NCBI GenBank assembly: GCA_003024985.2
Contig: PXIH01S0035018.1
Reading direction: 5' to 3' (one strand)
DNA length: 11,718 nt
Origin: Euperipatoides rowelli
Lineage: Eukaryota; Onychophora; Udeonychophora; Euonychophora; Peripatopsidae
Positions 1-8,716 of the stretch are shown here, piece by piece. Every line of letters starts with the position of its first letter. Position 1 is the first letter of the stretch. The position numbers and the translations under genes were made by a program. The notes under the pieces were generated by a model. The model ran no database searches, had not been told where the DNA came from, and saw nothing but the letters and a program-made list of their open reading frames with translations.

Positions 1-20
1 ACTTAATCACCTCTGTCATT

Positions 21-48
21 AACATAACATAACATAACATAACATAAC
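21..48. repeat. (AACAT)n pentanucleotide microsatellite
   Basis: About five and a half tandem copies of AACAT, uninterrupted, followed by CCTGG. This is a simple sequence repeat with no coding potential. Its copy number is likely to vary between individuals. Confidence 0.9.
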
Positions 49-162
49 CTGGTTTTGATTTAGCAAGCATGGTTACTCCTAAATTTAATAAGTCACCATT
101 AAAGTAAGTAAACCTTAATATATTTTAAAACTATTAATGAACCTCCTAAAAGTGTTCATTAT

Positions 163-190
163 AATATATACACACACACACACACATATA
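163..190. repeat. TA/CA dinucleotide microsatellite
   Basis: A short TA run passes into about nine CA units and then back to TATA. It lies directly beside the small hAT-like element at 199-285, whose target duplication (CAGTATAT) is itself TA-rich. The tract may therefore have been the insertion target. Confidence 0.85.
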
Positions 191-198
191 CAGTATAT

Positions 199-285
199 AT
201 TGGGCAGACTGGGTACATGACAGGCCAGGTGGGAAAGAAAGAAATTCAGATCACTTTTCCTCCCACCTGGGCCAGTCCGCCCCTG
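199..285. mobile_element. 87-bp hAT-like MITE with 8-bp target site duplication
   Basis: The right end, read on the minus strand, is CAGGGGCGGACTGG, a terminus typical of animal hAT transposons. The left end ATTGGGCAGACTGG aligns to it without gaps, with 10 of 14 matches. Inside, the arms continue as GGCCAGGTGGGAAA and TTTCCTCCCACCTGGGCC, so most of the element folds on itself. It is flanked by identical 8-bp CAGTATAT at 191-198 and 286-293, the duplication length expected for hAT. It is too short to encode a transposase and must have been mobilised in trans. The first three bases of the left end have drifted from CAG, so it is probably old. Confidence 0.65.
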
Positions 286-309
286 CAGTATATACTGTAT
301 ATATATTTC

Positions 310-1162
310 GATAGATAGATACACAATACACGTTAAAAAGGTCCTCTACCACCAATCCACTATAAACCTCCCACCTTGAAATAATAATAAAACATGACTA
401 GATATACAAAACAAATAAGAACAATACCATCATTTAGATAAGATAGTAAACTAACAAAATTTAAATAAAATCATAGGAAAATTACACGTTTATCCGTTGG
501 AACAAAATAAAATAAATTAGAAAATAAAATGTTATAACAGTCAAGTCGAACCCGGAAGTAAAATTCACAGAATTTTTCTTTCACATTTTAAATCGTTAAG
601 TTTCAAAACAATTATTTAGTTAAAAATATTTTATTTTTGTTTAACAATAATTATCTTAGACGTCTAGCCAAGAATAAAAGCATGTGAAAGAACGAGCACA
701 TATGCAACAGCTTGCCTGAATGAACCTAGACAAGCACTAGCCTAGTAATAACATTGAAAGGTTAGAAATGTTAAGCTATGTTAAATAAGTTTTCTAAAAA
801 AATTTCATTTTATCTACGGTAGTTATAAAATGTTTAGCAACTTTATATAAAAATAAAATAAACTATTTTATTTCCTGTTAAGTAAATAAGTTATAAGTTT
901 ATAAACTATTATTGTTTATAATTTTTTAAAATTGTTGTGCATTATGTCAACATTAAAGGTAAATATTAAATACCATGGAATGACTGGGCAAAAAAAAACT
1001 TAACAGTGCAAAAGGCATTTTTTTCACTATATGCACCGGGGGTCAAATGGCCAAAAATGCTGTGTGTGTGGAAAAGCAAATAAGCCTAGTCATCAAAGAA
1101 AATACATGTATATGTGTTAGTGTATATACACCCACCCCCAACCTATTTCATGAAGTGAGCTC
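310..1162. other. AT-rich non-coding stretch
   Basis: I see no credible gene, RNA gene or element here. Stops are dense in all frames, and there are short A/T runs and a (GATA)3 at about 310-321. A CCGGAAGT (ETS-type) word at 552-559 is noted but not called as a promoter. If the exon at 3317 belongs to a plus-strand gene, this stretch is either intron or upstream flank. Confidence 0.5.
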
Positions 1163-1200
1163 TTTTTTTTTTAAAAAAAAAGGTGGGGGGGGGGGGGGGG
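1163..1200. repeat. T10A9 tract followed by G16 homopolymer
   Basis: T at 1163-1172, A at 1173-1181, then GGT and an unbroken run of 16 G at 1185-1200. The run is long enough to form a G-quadruplex in single-stranded DNA. The T10A9 block recurs exactly at 3923-3941. Homopolymers of this length are often mis-sized in assemblies, so the exact counts are uncertain. Confidence 0.85.
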
Positions 1201-1483
1201 TGTAACCGGGTTTCCCCCTGGCCCCAGGTATATAAAGGAGAATATAGTTTAGAATTATGATATGTAGAGTAAGCAAGATCATAGTACGGTATATAATTAT
1301 TGTAATATAATTATACAATATAGTGTACAATTTTAGGAGTATATCCTTGCACAACATAAATATAGTCCGGAGCCTAAGCAATAATAGGGCCATAATTGCC
1401 ACAGTGTATAAGGAGAATATAAAGATACTGTATATTTATTTATTTGTCTATGATATAATTGTATATAGTCTATCCTAAACATA

Positions 1484-1755
1484 CAGTAAAACCCCGCTAG
1501 GTCCAACCCCTCCAGTCCAAACATAAAAATAAAAGAATTTTTTTTAATCGTCAAATTTGCCGAAGGACAATGGTAGGTCTAAGATCCAGACGCTAGTACT
1601 CTCTTGTCTGGGTCTCAAACCTACCATTTAGTTGTAAAAAAAAAATTTTTTTAAATTTTTTTAATGGATTATATAGAAATTCTGTACAATCCTAACAACC
1701 CGACTGTCCGAACAGGGCTTGGTCCAAATTAATTCAGACTAGAGGGGTTTTACTG
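1484..1755. mobile_element. pogo/Tigger-like MITE, 272 bp, TA target site
   Basis: The left end CAGTAAAACCCCGCTAG and the right end (minus strand) CAGTAAAACCCCTCTAG match at 16 of 17 bases. TA stands immediately outside both ends (1482-1483 and 1756-1757), as expected for Tc1/mariner-superfamily insertion. The CAGTAAAACCCC start resembles pogo/Tigger termini. The interior holds a second inverted repeat, 1570-1591 against 1606-1627 (19 of 22 pairs), giving a nested fold-back. There is no coding sequence. It is probably a non-autonomous element moved by a pogo-type transposase encoded elsewhere. Confidence 0.75.
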
Positions 1756-1757
1756 TA

Positions 1758-2032
1758 CATATAATACGGTAATACAATAAATACTTGATAGGCTATTGTA
1801 TAATTAGAGAGAATATTACTGTATGTCAACAATTAAATAAAGTTACACTGTTGACCTCGTCAATTATACCCCTATGATGAACAATTCTTAGAACACAGCA
1901 TACAGCATAAAGTAATATATAACACAGCATCCATGCCTGCAACTATAATGGTGCTATTAACACACTTTTTATTCCCACCTCGATCACTGTGTGTATATTG
2001 CTTTAAAAGAATGGGGACTCACTGTTTGGTAA
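1758..2032. other. AT-rich non-coding stretch between two MITEs
   Basis: I see no gene here. The stretch holds several TACTGTA/ACAGTA-like words and short A/T runs. No open frame of credible length is present on either strand. Confidence 0.45.
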
Positions 2033-2228
2033 AACTGCAGGATTAACCCTCGCCTCATTTGATATTAGCTTATGTTTACAAAGTATAGACCTCTTAGCCA
2101 TTTATATAGGATATTTGGAGGGATGAAGGGATCATTTACTGTAATATTTTAAAATGTCTATTAATCTAATCAACGAATAATGTGGTGTTTAAATAATACA
2201 TTCTCAGGCGAGGGCTAATACTGCAGTT
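2033..2228. mobile_element. unclassified 196-bp terminal inverted repeat element
   Basis: Two 25-bp arms face each other. The left arm is at 2033-2057, beginning AACTGCAGGATTAACCCTCG. The right arm is at 2204-2228, and its minus strand begins AACTGCAGTATTAGCCCTCG. They match at 22 of 25 positions. The 146 bp between them is AT-rich and non-coding. No clear target duplication was found, so the true ends may differ by a few bases and the superfamily is not assigned. The arm match is far too good for chance at this base composition. Confidence 0.55.
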
Positions 2229-3316
2229 ACGCCCACGGTTTTTGATAAGCAATGCATGTGGTTATCATCTTAGTCATTGAAGGGCAGAAAATGTCTAGCA
2301 ACACTGTATTTATTGTATATCTAGATAAAATACAAAAATGTATCTTGAATTATTCATTTACACATCATTTATTTAAATTACAGTATATGTCATGATTTAA
2401 AATTTATGCTAGGTAATTTTAATTTTCAGTGATAACTTAAGTTTAAAAACTTATTTTGATGTTTGGCTTACCTAGAAAGAAATCACAGAGACAGAGCAAA
2501 ATATTACGTAAATGATTTTAAATGTTTTTGATTCAACCCTTATTAAGAAAAAAATGGGGGTAGCCAATTTTGTGATTTGTCCCCTCCAAATAAAATTTTG
2601 TGGGGGGGGGGGGGGGGGGGGGGAGGGTCCATGATACCAACTATTACTCCTCTGGCTTTATTTGAATGTGAATGCTCTAAAAATTTTAAAATTGAAATAG
2701 AAGAGTATACAGAATCCTGTATCATTTTATAAAGACCAAGGACACAGTTTAACTGAAATTTAAAAGTGTGCACCAGGTGATGAGTCTGATATCATTAAAT
2801 ATTGATAAAAGAATTCCTTATTAACCCTTTCTCTCTACAATTAATTGTGGGAAAAACACAATTTCACTCAGGTAATGGGTTGGGCTATCATGTTTTGGGG
2901 GTGGAGGGTCACAAGTATAATTCAACTTATCGCATACATTTTTTACAAAGTATGAATGCTTCCAATTTAGTAGGAAAAAAACAAAGTTGGATTTTGTGTG
3001 TCAGTCCGTACAAAATATGGATCTGCATAATGTTAGCAGATTAAATTGCCGATCAAATACCAAAATCAATAAGGTTAAAATATTACGAAGCGCAATATTA
3101 AGCACTTAGTCTACATAATTGACAAAATTATGTATTATGTAACAAATGTTAGCTGTAAAAAAATTACGATCCCATTCTTATTTTTTTTTTAAAAAAACTG
3201 CATTATTTGAATATATAGACCTAAATAATTTCCCAAAAACACAGTATATAAAAAATTTGTTCAAATATTTTGTAAGTTCAAACTAATATTTTTTTAATAT
3301 TTTTTTTTTTCCCCAG
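2229..3316. other. non-coding stretch upstream of the TEDC1-like exon (probable intron)
   Basis: AT-rich sequence, including the G22 run. An 80-codon plus-strand ORF at 2802-3044 has no recognised similarity and ordinary AT-rich composition, so I treat it as chance. A polypyrimidine tract of T runs at about 3291-3314 leads into the acceptor at 3315-3316. No preceding TEDC1 exon was recognised here. Confidence 0.5.
2602..2623. repeat. G22 homopolymer
   Basis: Twenty-two consecutive G, then A and GGG. It is the second long poly-G run on the same strand (the other is at 1185-1200). It can form a G-quadruplex and is a likely site of length polymorphism or assembly error. The minus-strand frame across it encodes polyproline and is not a real gene. 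Confidence 0.85.
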
Positions 3317-3531
3317 AGGATTTAATGAAAAATATTAAATTAAGTATGATTCAACAAGGTTATCATCATCCTGGTTTGTTGAATCTGCCTAAAGATGGCT
3401 GCCACGGCAGTCGTGAAGTTCTCTTAGCCATTGGTTGGCTGATGTCTAAACATCGATTGATTGATCTTATAATGAAGATCCACATGTCTAAAAATGATAT
3501 AACAACTGAAATATTTCCAGAATTGTTGCAG
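3317..3531 (+). CDS. TEDC1-like internal exon (tubulin epsilon and delta complex protein 1), partial
   Basis: The exon begins after a T-rich tract ending CCCCAG (AG at 3315-3316) and ends at CAG just before a GT donor (3532-3533). From GAT at 3319 the frame is open and finishes exactly on a codon (Gln) at 3531. About 71 residues are encoded. Key segments are QQGYHHPGLLNLPKDG, GSREVLLAIGWLM and a lysine/isoleucine-rich tail. The order QGY, LPxDG, GSRE(V/L)LLA, WL matches vertebrate TEDC1 (C14orf80) as I remember it. In vertebrates TEDC1 pairs with TEDC2 and binds epsilon- and delta-tubulin; the complex is needed for stable centriole triplet microtubules. A second AG at 3317-3318 is an alternative acceptor, and the two choices differ by 2 nt and so in intron phase. 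No neighbouring exon was recognised in the window. The intact frame and good splice sites argue for a live gene rather than a pseudogene. The main doubt is that identification rests on one exon and memory. Confidence 0.7.
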
Positions 3532-4107
3532 GTTGTTTTTACTATAATTATTTATTTATTTTAATTAATTATTCAAATTTTGTTTGAATAAATTTCAGAT
3601 AATGAAAAAAATAATAAATAATTCATTTTTGTATTGTTGAAATGAAATGATAATGAATATTTTAGCTGGGATGAATTTTTAAAATTGTATTTGAATAATT
3701 AACTGCACAGCAGATTTCATTTTATTTTACTCATTTCATTCATTTGCACAGAGAATTGTTTATTTGTGTCAGTTGTGTGTTAATTGCCATCGGTGTGTAT
3801 TTGAAATATTTATGAATTTATATTTGTTTTAAAACATAATTAGTGAAAAGAATAATTTCTAGTAAGTTAATAGTTTATAACAAGATTTGATAACTATACA
3901 TAGATTAACATTATCTGTGTAATTTTTTTTTTAAAAAAAAATTCTTACTTTGGTCACAGGGGTTTCTTTCTTATTTAATCATGGTATTTAGAATTGTCAA
4001 AGTTGGGAAAGTAATATTTGTTTTAAATATTTTATTGTATGTTTTCCCATCAAATTTCCTAGTTTATTAATACTGTTTGAAATATATTTATTTTAAATAT
4101 ATTTTTA
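3532..4107. other. AT-rich non-coding stretch (probable intron)
   Basis: It follows the GT donor of the TEDC1-like exon. Many short A/T runs are present, including a second exact T10A9 tract at 3923-3941. No W-containing, TEDC1-like downstream exon or other coding segment was found. Confidence 0.45.
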
Positions 4108-4327
4108 TGACAGAAGGTATTTAAAGCCCATTTTATTTCTTAAAATGTATAATTCCTGCTTGAAATATTTTTCATTTTACATCTTTTCTCATTTTTTTTT
4201 GCCCACCATTAACAACATTTTGTCTTCCTAAATTTAATTGCATTTGGATTATTGAATATAACTTTATTATGACTATTCATTACATATTGACAAATAGAGC
4301 TGTTGAAATAACAATTTATTTGCTTAA
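4108..4327. repeat. direct repeat, copy 1
   Basis: It begins TGACAGAAGGTATTTAAAGC and ends around TTTATTTGCTTAA. Copy 2 lies at 4986-5272 in the same orientation, starting 878 bp downstream. Apart from one gap the copies are nearly identical. After AACATTTTG, copy 1 lacks about 65 bp that are present in copy 2. Both contain the same core from TGCATTTGGATTATTG to ACAAATAGAGCTG. This is consistent with an old tandem duplication or two insertions of one repeat family. Confidence 0.8.
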
Positions 4328-4335
4328 AGGTCAAA

Positions 4336-4990
4336 TGTAACAGATTTTTTTATTTTTTTTTAATTATTGATTTTCAAAGACTTTTACTAAAAAAAAATTT
4401 CCACCAGAAAAAAAAAGAAAAAATTAAAAATAAAAAAGTTATTTACAATTCAATTTTTAAAATAATTGTCTTTAGCTCCTCACCCTTAAAACAACATTGC
4501 CCACTTTACACACCAGGGGAGATATTTTGTGACATCATAGGCTATAAATGAATACAACTTGCTATACTTAACTATAGAATATTTGCTATATTTGTCAGCG
4601 TAAAGCTGGATATCATATGGTCTAAATGTTTAAATACTTGTAAAAAATCATAATCAAATTCATCCTTTGTGCTATTATGGTCCAATTTGTTTTTTTAAAA
4701 AAATCAAAATGACCTTTAATACAGATTGAAAATACCTCTATTTACATGTTAAAGCATTACAAAGAAAACAGCTGTAGAGGCTATTTTGTCATAAAATTAT
4801 TCTCAGACCCCCAAAAAATGTAGAATCTTCAAATTGTAATCTCAGACTGAGGATAGCAATAGTCTTAATTTTATCTTTAAATAACTTTTTTTTTATGCAT
4901 TTAAAAAAAAAAATTTCCAGTGGAATTTTTTTATATAGTAATTATCTTTGAAAATCAATAATAAAAAAAAATTAAAAAAAATCTGTGACA
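4336..4990. mobile_element. non-autonomous TIR element of about 655 bp lying between the direct repeats
   Basis: The left end TGTAACAGATT and right end (minus strand) TGTCACAGATT begin inverted arms of about 70 bp (4336-4407 and 4917-4990). Both arms run through poly-T, ATTATTGATTTTCAAAGA and TTCCAC..G. The interior of about 500 bp is AT-rich without an open frame. The right end overlaps the first bases of direct-repeat copy 2. No target duplication is evident, so superfamily and exact ends are unknown. The AT-rich composition weakens part of the arm match, but the shared ATTGATTTTCAAAGA word is specific. Confidence 0.6.
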
Positions 4991-5272
4991 GAAGGTATTT
5001 AAAGCCCATTATATTTCTTAAAATGTATAATTCCTGCATTAAATATTTTTCATTTTACATCTTTTCTCATTTTTTTTTTGCCCACCATTAATAACATTTT
5101 GCCTCCTTTTGTGGAAACAGTTCAATTTGCATAGATGTAATAGATTAATTTTTGATCACTTAGTTGCATTGTCTTCCTAAAATTAAATGCATTTGGATTA
5201 TTGAATATAACTTTATTATGACTATTCATTAATTATTGACAAATAGAGCTGATGAAATAATTTATTTGCTTA
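4986..5272. repeat. direct repeat, copy 2
   Basis: It matches 4108-4327 in the same orientation and carries the roughly 65-bp segment that copy 1 lacks (about 5102-5168). It starts exactly where the TIR element ends, which suggests that the repeat, the element and their duplication share a history. Confidence 0.8.
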
Positions 5273-6512
5273 ATGAGTTGTGCTTGTAATGGTGATAACC
5301 TTTTTAATATTGAATAACAACTGTAAAAGCCCATTGGGTTTATAACTTTTATAATAAATAATAATATTAATTTCATCACTATTGGAAGTATAAAATCTAA
5401 GAGTAGAGTACCTACAGTAGGTACGCAGAATTTGTAAACATTTTCCGAATATTCGTATGTGGGTAATTTGTTAGAGCATATTTTCTAATACTGTAATAAA
5501 ATTATGAAAATAATCTCTATTATAACATATTTATTAGCATAGTAGTGATGGGTCTTCATGACTCATTCACTGCGAAAGACTTGCCACTCACAAGAAATTA
5601 GTTAAGATATGATAAACGCTAATTTTTATTATATAAATTTTCAAGATATAAATAAAATAAAAAATACTAAAATTTTTTATAAATCTTGTACAAATATAAT
5701 GTTGGTTTATAATAACAGCCTAAAATATGGGATTGCCCTGTTCACGGTTCCATCATGTAAGGTTGGAGGAATCCTTGGGAGTCAAGAGCAGCACAAGATG
5801 AGAAATGGGTCTTAATTCTGATTCATGAAATGCCACTAGGTAGTAATTAATTAAATCAAATGGGTTTACCACTTTCTGAGACTAAATAATTATGATAAAA
5901 TTATCATGACTGAAATTCTAAGTTAAAGGCTAACTTTAAACAATTTAGACACTAAACGAATATTTGAAATTTAGTATTTTTATTCAATACTAAATTATAG
6001 GTCTATTGATCATTAATTTAAATTTGCCTTTGCTAAATGTTTTTTTTTTTACGTTTAATCGCTGAGCAAGACGTACACATTTTCAACAATTAAAAAAAAA
6101 TAGAATTCTTCAAGAAATTAAAATACAATAATTTATTTAAAAGTAATTGATAAACGATTGAAAATTCCAATATTATATAATTTTCATAATTAGAAATGAT
6201 TTAATAAATAAAATTTAAATTTCAACACTAGCCTACCTGTCGATTTAAAAAAACTTAGAAAGATTTTTATCGTACTAACTATACCCCTCTTTTATTTATT
6301 TTTTTACACCTCCAAAAATCTTAATTAATTTAACAAATTGTGAAATCATAATATACACCAGACAATATTGTCCCTATCAATTTAAATTTTGAAACCAAAT
6401 TCCTTCCTCTGTCCCAGTTTTCTCATATATTTCTCCATGAGCTCCGTCATCAACTTTGGACAATAAAATAATATTAACTAGATCTTCCTGTGGCGAATCT
6501 GGCCAAGAACCC
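5273..6512. other. AT-rich non-coding stretch up to the palindrome
   Basis: No gene is seen. The 68-codon plus-strand ORF at 5609-5815 has no recognised similarity and lies within a possible degraded hAT element. GTACCTAC/GTAGGTAC at 5408-5424 is a perfect small hairpin with a 1-nt loop. The rest is short A/T runs with dense stops. Confidence 0.45.
5540..5842. mobile_element. possible degraded hAT-like element
   Basis: The left edge TAGTAGTGATGGGTCTTCAT resembles the start of a common animal hAT family (TAGTGATGGGTCGTTC-type, from memory). A weak inverted partner sits at about 5824-5842 (minus strand CTAGTGGCATTTCATGAATC). Shared parts are TAGTG, TTCATGA and TCA. No 8-bp target duplication could be confirmed, so this is tentative. 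Confidence 0.3.
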
Positions 6513-7142
6513 TATAGTCCAGTCATATTAGCGTGAAAAAACATGAATAGATGCATTAATTCCGGTAGAGCTAATTTTTTATATGTTGTATGGGTTGATA
6601 ACCGGACCAATTTCAATTGGTTTGCCAACAAAAATTTTTGCCACCGGTGCCGCCATCTTGAAAAAACTTCGAAATGTTGAAAAAACATCAAAATTTTCGG
6701 ACTTTTTTCAGTTTTTGCCAAATATAGCAGCCCTGACAGAAAATTTATGTTTTACATTTTTAAAACTAGATTAAATTTTCTACAATTTGGGACCAGAAGG
6801 AATTTTTTACCTCCAATAGTTTCTGAATTACAGATCTTCAAAGTTCATCAAAATTTCCCAAATTAGGGAAATTTGAGAATTCCAGCCAGTTTTTATCCCG
6901 TACCTTCTAAATGATGACTCCTACATCAAATGCCTGTATAATAACTTTCAAACTGTAGCAAATTTGCTACAATATGACCACCATATGGTTCCACTATGTT
7001 AAATAGATCGCGAGATACAATGTTTGAAAAGATCTCATTGTTATTGAAAAATGTAACAATGGAATATGGATCACATTTCTCATATTGATAAGAGTGAGGG
7101 GCAATAACAACATTTAAAATCAGTTATATGCAACTTAAAAGA

Positions 7143-7148
7143 TTTATT
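7143..7148 (-). promoter_or_regulatory. AATAAA polyadenylation-type signal, left copy
   Basis: AATAAA on the minus strand lies about 140 bp beyond the end of the left gene copy. The same word stands at the equivalent place in the right arm (10102-10107). The paired position suggests this was the signal of the original gene, although AATAAA is common in AT-rich DNA. Confidence 0.4.
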
Positions 7149-7289
7149 TTATATAGTTACAAAAAGAAACATTTTTATTCTAATATTATTATCTTGGTCG
7201 CTTAGAAGGACCTGGGCAGTTAATCTCTGTCTGCAATTGAGGAGCTGGCCACTGTTGTGCCAGTGATGTTCAGTTGGTGAATTGAATTT

Positions 7290-8675
7290 TCACGTCTTAG
7301 TCTTCATTTTCACCCGGCATATCGATGGGGTCAGGTCAGGAACATCCTCCTCCTCCGAGTCAATGACCAATATAAGTGGTGGTGTGTTTTTGCAGGAATG
7401 CCCATTGTAATGTTTGCAAATGGTTGTGCAATTCAGTCCTGCTTTTTTGCACCCACATGCTTTTGCACATATTTTCTTGCAAGCGCTGTAGATGGTGTGA
7501 AGGATCGAATCTGGAGCTGGGTCCTTCTTGGCTTTTAGGGGGAAGATGCCCAGCCGAGTGCTTAACCAGCCCCACAATAATGGATCCTTAGTATTGCCTA
7601 GCCATGCCTGAACCTGGTGGTGTGTTCGCAAGGCATGCAGCTGAGCAGCATCCGGGTTTGAGGTAATCTAGATAGATCGAATTTCGTCCTTGCGGCAGCT
7701 TTTACAAAAGTGTNGTAGCGAAGCTCATCGAGGGTTTGTGTTGCTGGGTCGCCTCCATACAATTGAACGAGGAAATGTTCTCCCACTTCTCCCAATTCCT
7801 CGATGATGCTTCATGATCCAGGAAAGCTATAGCCTTCTGTTCAAGTTCGGGATGCTTCAAAACCAGCTAACAAGTGTTTTTTTCCATGTCCAAAAAGTGC
7901 AGATGTGGTATTGACCCACTGAAAGTGTGGAGGAACAGCAGGATGTTGCTTCTTCCGCACTTTTGGAAGATCAAATTGTTTTTGTAAGGCCATGGTAATG
8001 CAGTGAGAAGTACCAGAAGATCTATGTCCTCCCACAGTGTCATAATTAGAGGCCTTTGAAATGGAGTGTTGACGATTAATACATCTGCATCTTCAACTGC
8101 CTGATTCATACTGTATGTATGGAAGCTTTTTCGAATTCATATTTCAGCATTTCAATGAGGTGCCTCTTGTTGTTGTTGTCATTGCTGAGAAACGTTTCTT
8201 GTGAACTTTGAAAAACGGTGATTTGGTCAAAGATTATGTCAGGAGCAGAACGGGTAGCCCTGCGAAGTTGGTCAGGATCAGCAGGATAACCGTCAAAAAT
8301 TACTGCTACGCTCGTATTGTAGTGGGTCTCCAAATACTTTATGTAGCTGCCTNCTATGGCTGCAAATGAAGTCTGTCTACGCCACACGATCTTGTGTAGA
8401 TAACCACCATCAACAACCATATATTTGCTTCCAACATGGATGTCTTCTTTTTGTAAGTGGTGTGAATGATTCATAAAATGACGATTTTGTTCCCTTACAC
8501 ATATCATCATCTGAAAACAAAGACATGGGATAGGGAGACAGTTCAAACTTGAAGAACTCCTTCAAATCTTCATCAGATTGTTTAGCAATGCAAAGCCTGT
8601 GGAATATTGTAAGGGGATCTGCAATCAATTTTGGTTTCCAATTTTCATGGTGTTGCTGATGTTTTCTTCTTGCAT
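7290..8675 (-). pseudogene. broken gene for an uncharacterised PIN/FEN1-like nuclease plus cysteine-cluster protein, left copy
   Basis: Pieces of one protein appear in order across several minus-strand frames. They are DPLTIFHRL and FKFEL.PYPM (about 8622-8540); VVDGGYLHKIVW (about 8420); VIFDGYP (about 8300); QETFLSND (about 8200); QAVEDADVLIV (about 8090); ED.DLLVLLTAL (about 8020); TTSALFGHGKK (about 7900); VGEHFLVQLYGGD and LDELRY.TFVKAA (about 7780-7690); QVQAWLGN (about 7610); and a CKKICAKACGCKKAGLNC cluster (about 7490-7430). These match, from memory, a multicopy uncharacterised family of invertebrates. The acidic VDGG, FDGY, EDAD and D.DLL series follows the motif order of PIN/FEN1-like nucleases, so a nuclease role is inferred, not shown. 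Lesions: a 1-nt loss near 8630 makes TGA, a frame change lies near 8500, a 5-bp insertion near 8118 shifts the frame, and another shift lies near 7920. N bases at 8353 and 7714 fall inside. The start shown is the ATG beside the centre. The natural gene may have begun further upstream. Confidence 0.75.
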
Positions 8676-8684
8676 TGAAATTTT

Positions 8685-8707
8685 ACATCTTCGAAATTTC
8701 AAGATGT
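8685..8707. repeat. centre of symmetry of the large palindrome
   Basis: ACATCTT at 8685-8691 and AAGATGT at 8701-8707 flank C plus GAAATTTC (8693-8700), which is self-complementary. The two arms therefore meet with no true spacer, at about 8696-8697. GAAATTTC recurs at 8708-8715, giving short homology on which a single-stranded end could fold back. The reading frame of each gene copy runs open through the centre into antisense sequence of the other arm. Confidence 0.9.
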
Positions 8708-8716
8708 GAAATTTCA

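Larger units (their letters stand above)
6513..8691. repeat. left arm of a 4.2-kb palindrome
   Basis: This arm is the inverted partner of 8701-10731. From the outside in it holds an edge at CCTATAGTCCAGTCA, about 600 bp of AT-rich non-coding tail, a polyadenylation-type signal (minus strand), and a broken minus-strand gene copy reaching the centre. Anchors shared by the arms include ATGCATTAATTC, GGTTTGCCAACAAAAATTTT, GCCATCTTGAAAAAACTT, and TCATATTGTAGCAAATTT read on the minus strand. It is about 150 bp longer than the right arm, mostly because the right arm has an internal deletion. By eye the arms are roughly 85-90% identical. Confidence 0.92.

Noticed and set aside
21-48. Tandem AACAT copies considered as a CRISPR or telomere-like array
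   Set aside because: There are no spacers, the unit is 5 bp, and it is not a known animal telomere unit. It is a plain microsatellite.
552-559. CCGGAAGT, an ETS-type promoter word
   Set aside because: A single 8-bp word, with no exon, CpG-rich stretch or other promoter sign near it.
1148-1402. 84-codon minus-strand ORF with polyproline and lysine
   Set aside because: Its content comes from translating the poly-G and poly-A/T tracts. It looks like low-complexity noise.
2802-3044. 80-codon plus-strand ORF just upstream of the TEDC1-like exon
   Set aside because: It resembles no TEDC1 region or other family I know. Its composition is ordinary AT-rich sequence, and there are no matching splice sites in frame with the next exon.
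6512-6774. Overlapping ORFs of 60-70 codons in the left outer tail, with an outward-reading counterpart at 10531-10740
   Set aside because: The outward ORFs look alike only because the arms are homologous. The right one opens with TTG and the frames diverge after a run of A. The tail sequence shows no codon-level constraint.
7376-7591. Plus-strand 71-codon ORF, cysteine-rich, opposite the left gene copy
   Set aside because: It is the antisense shadow of the cysteine-cluster region of the minus-strand copy, which matches the family in order and in both arms.
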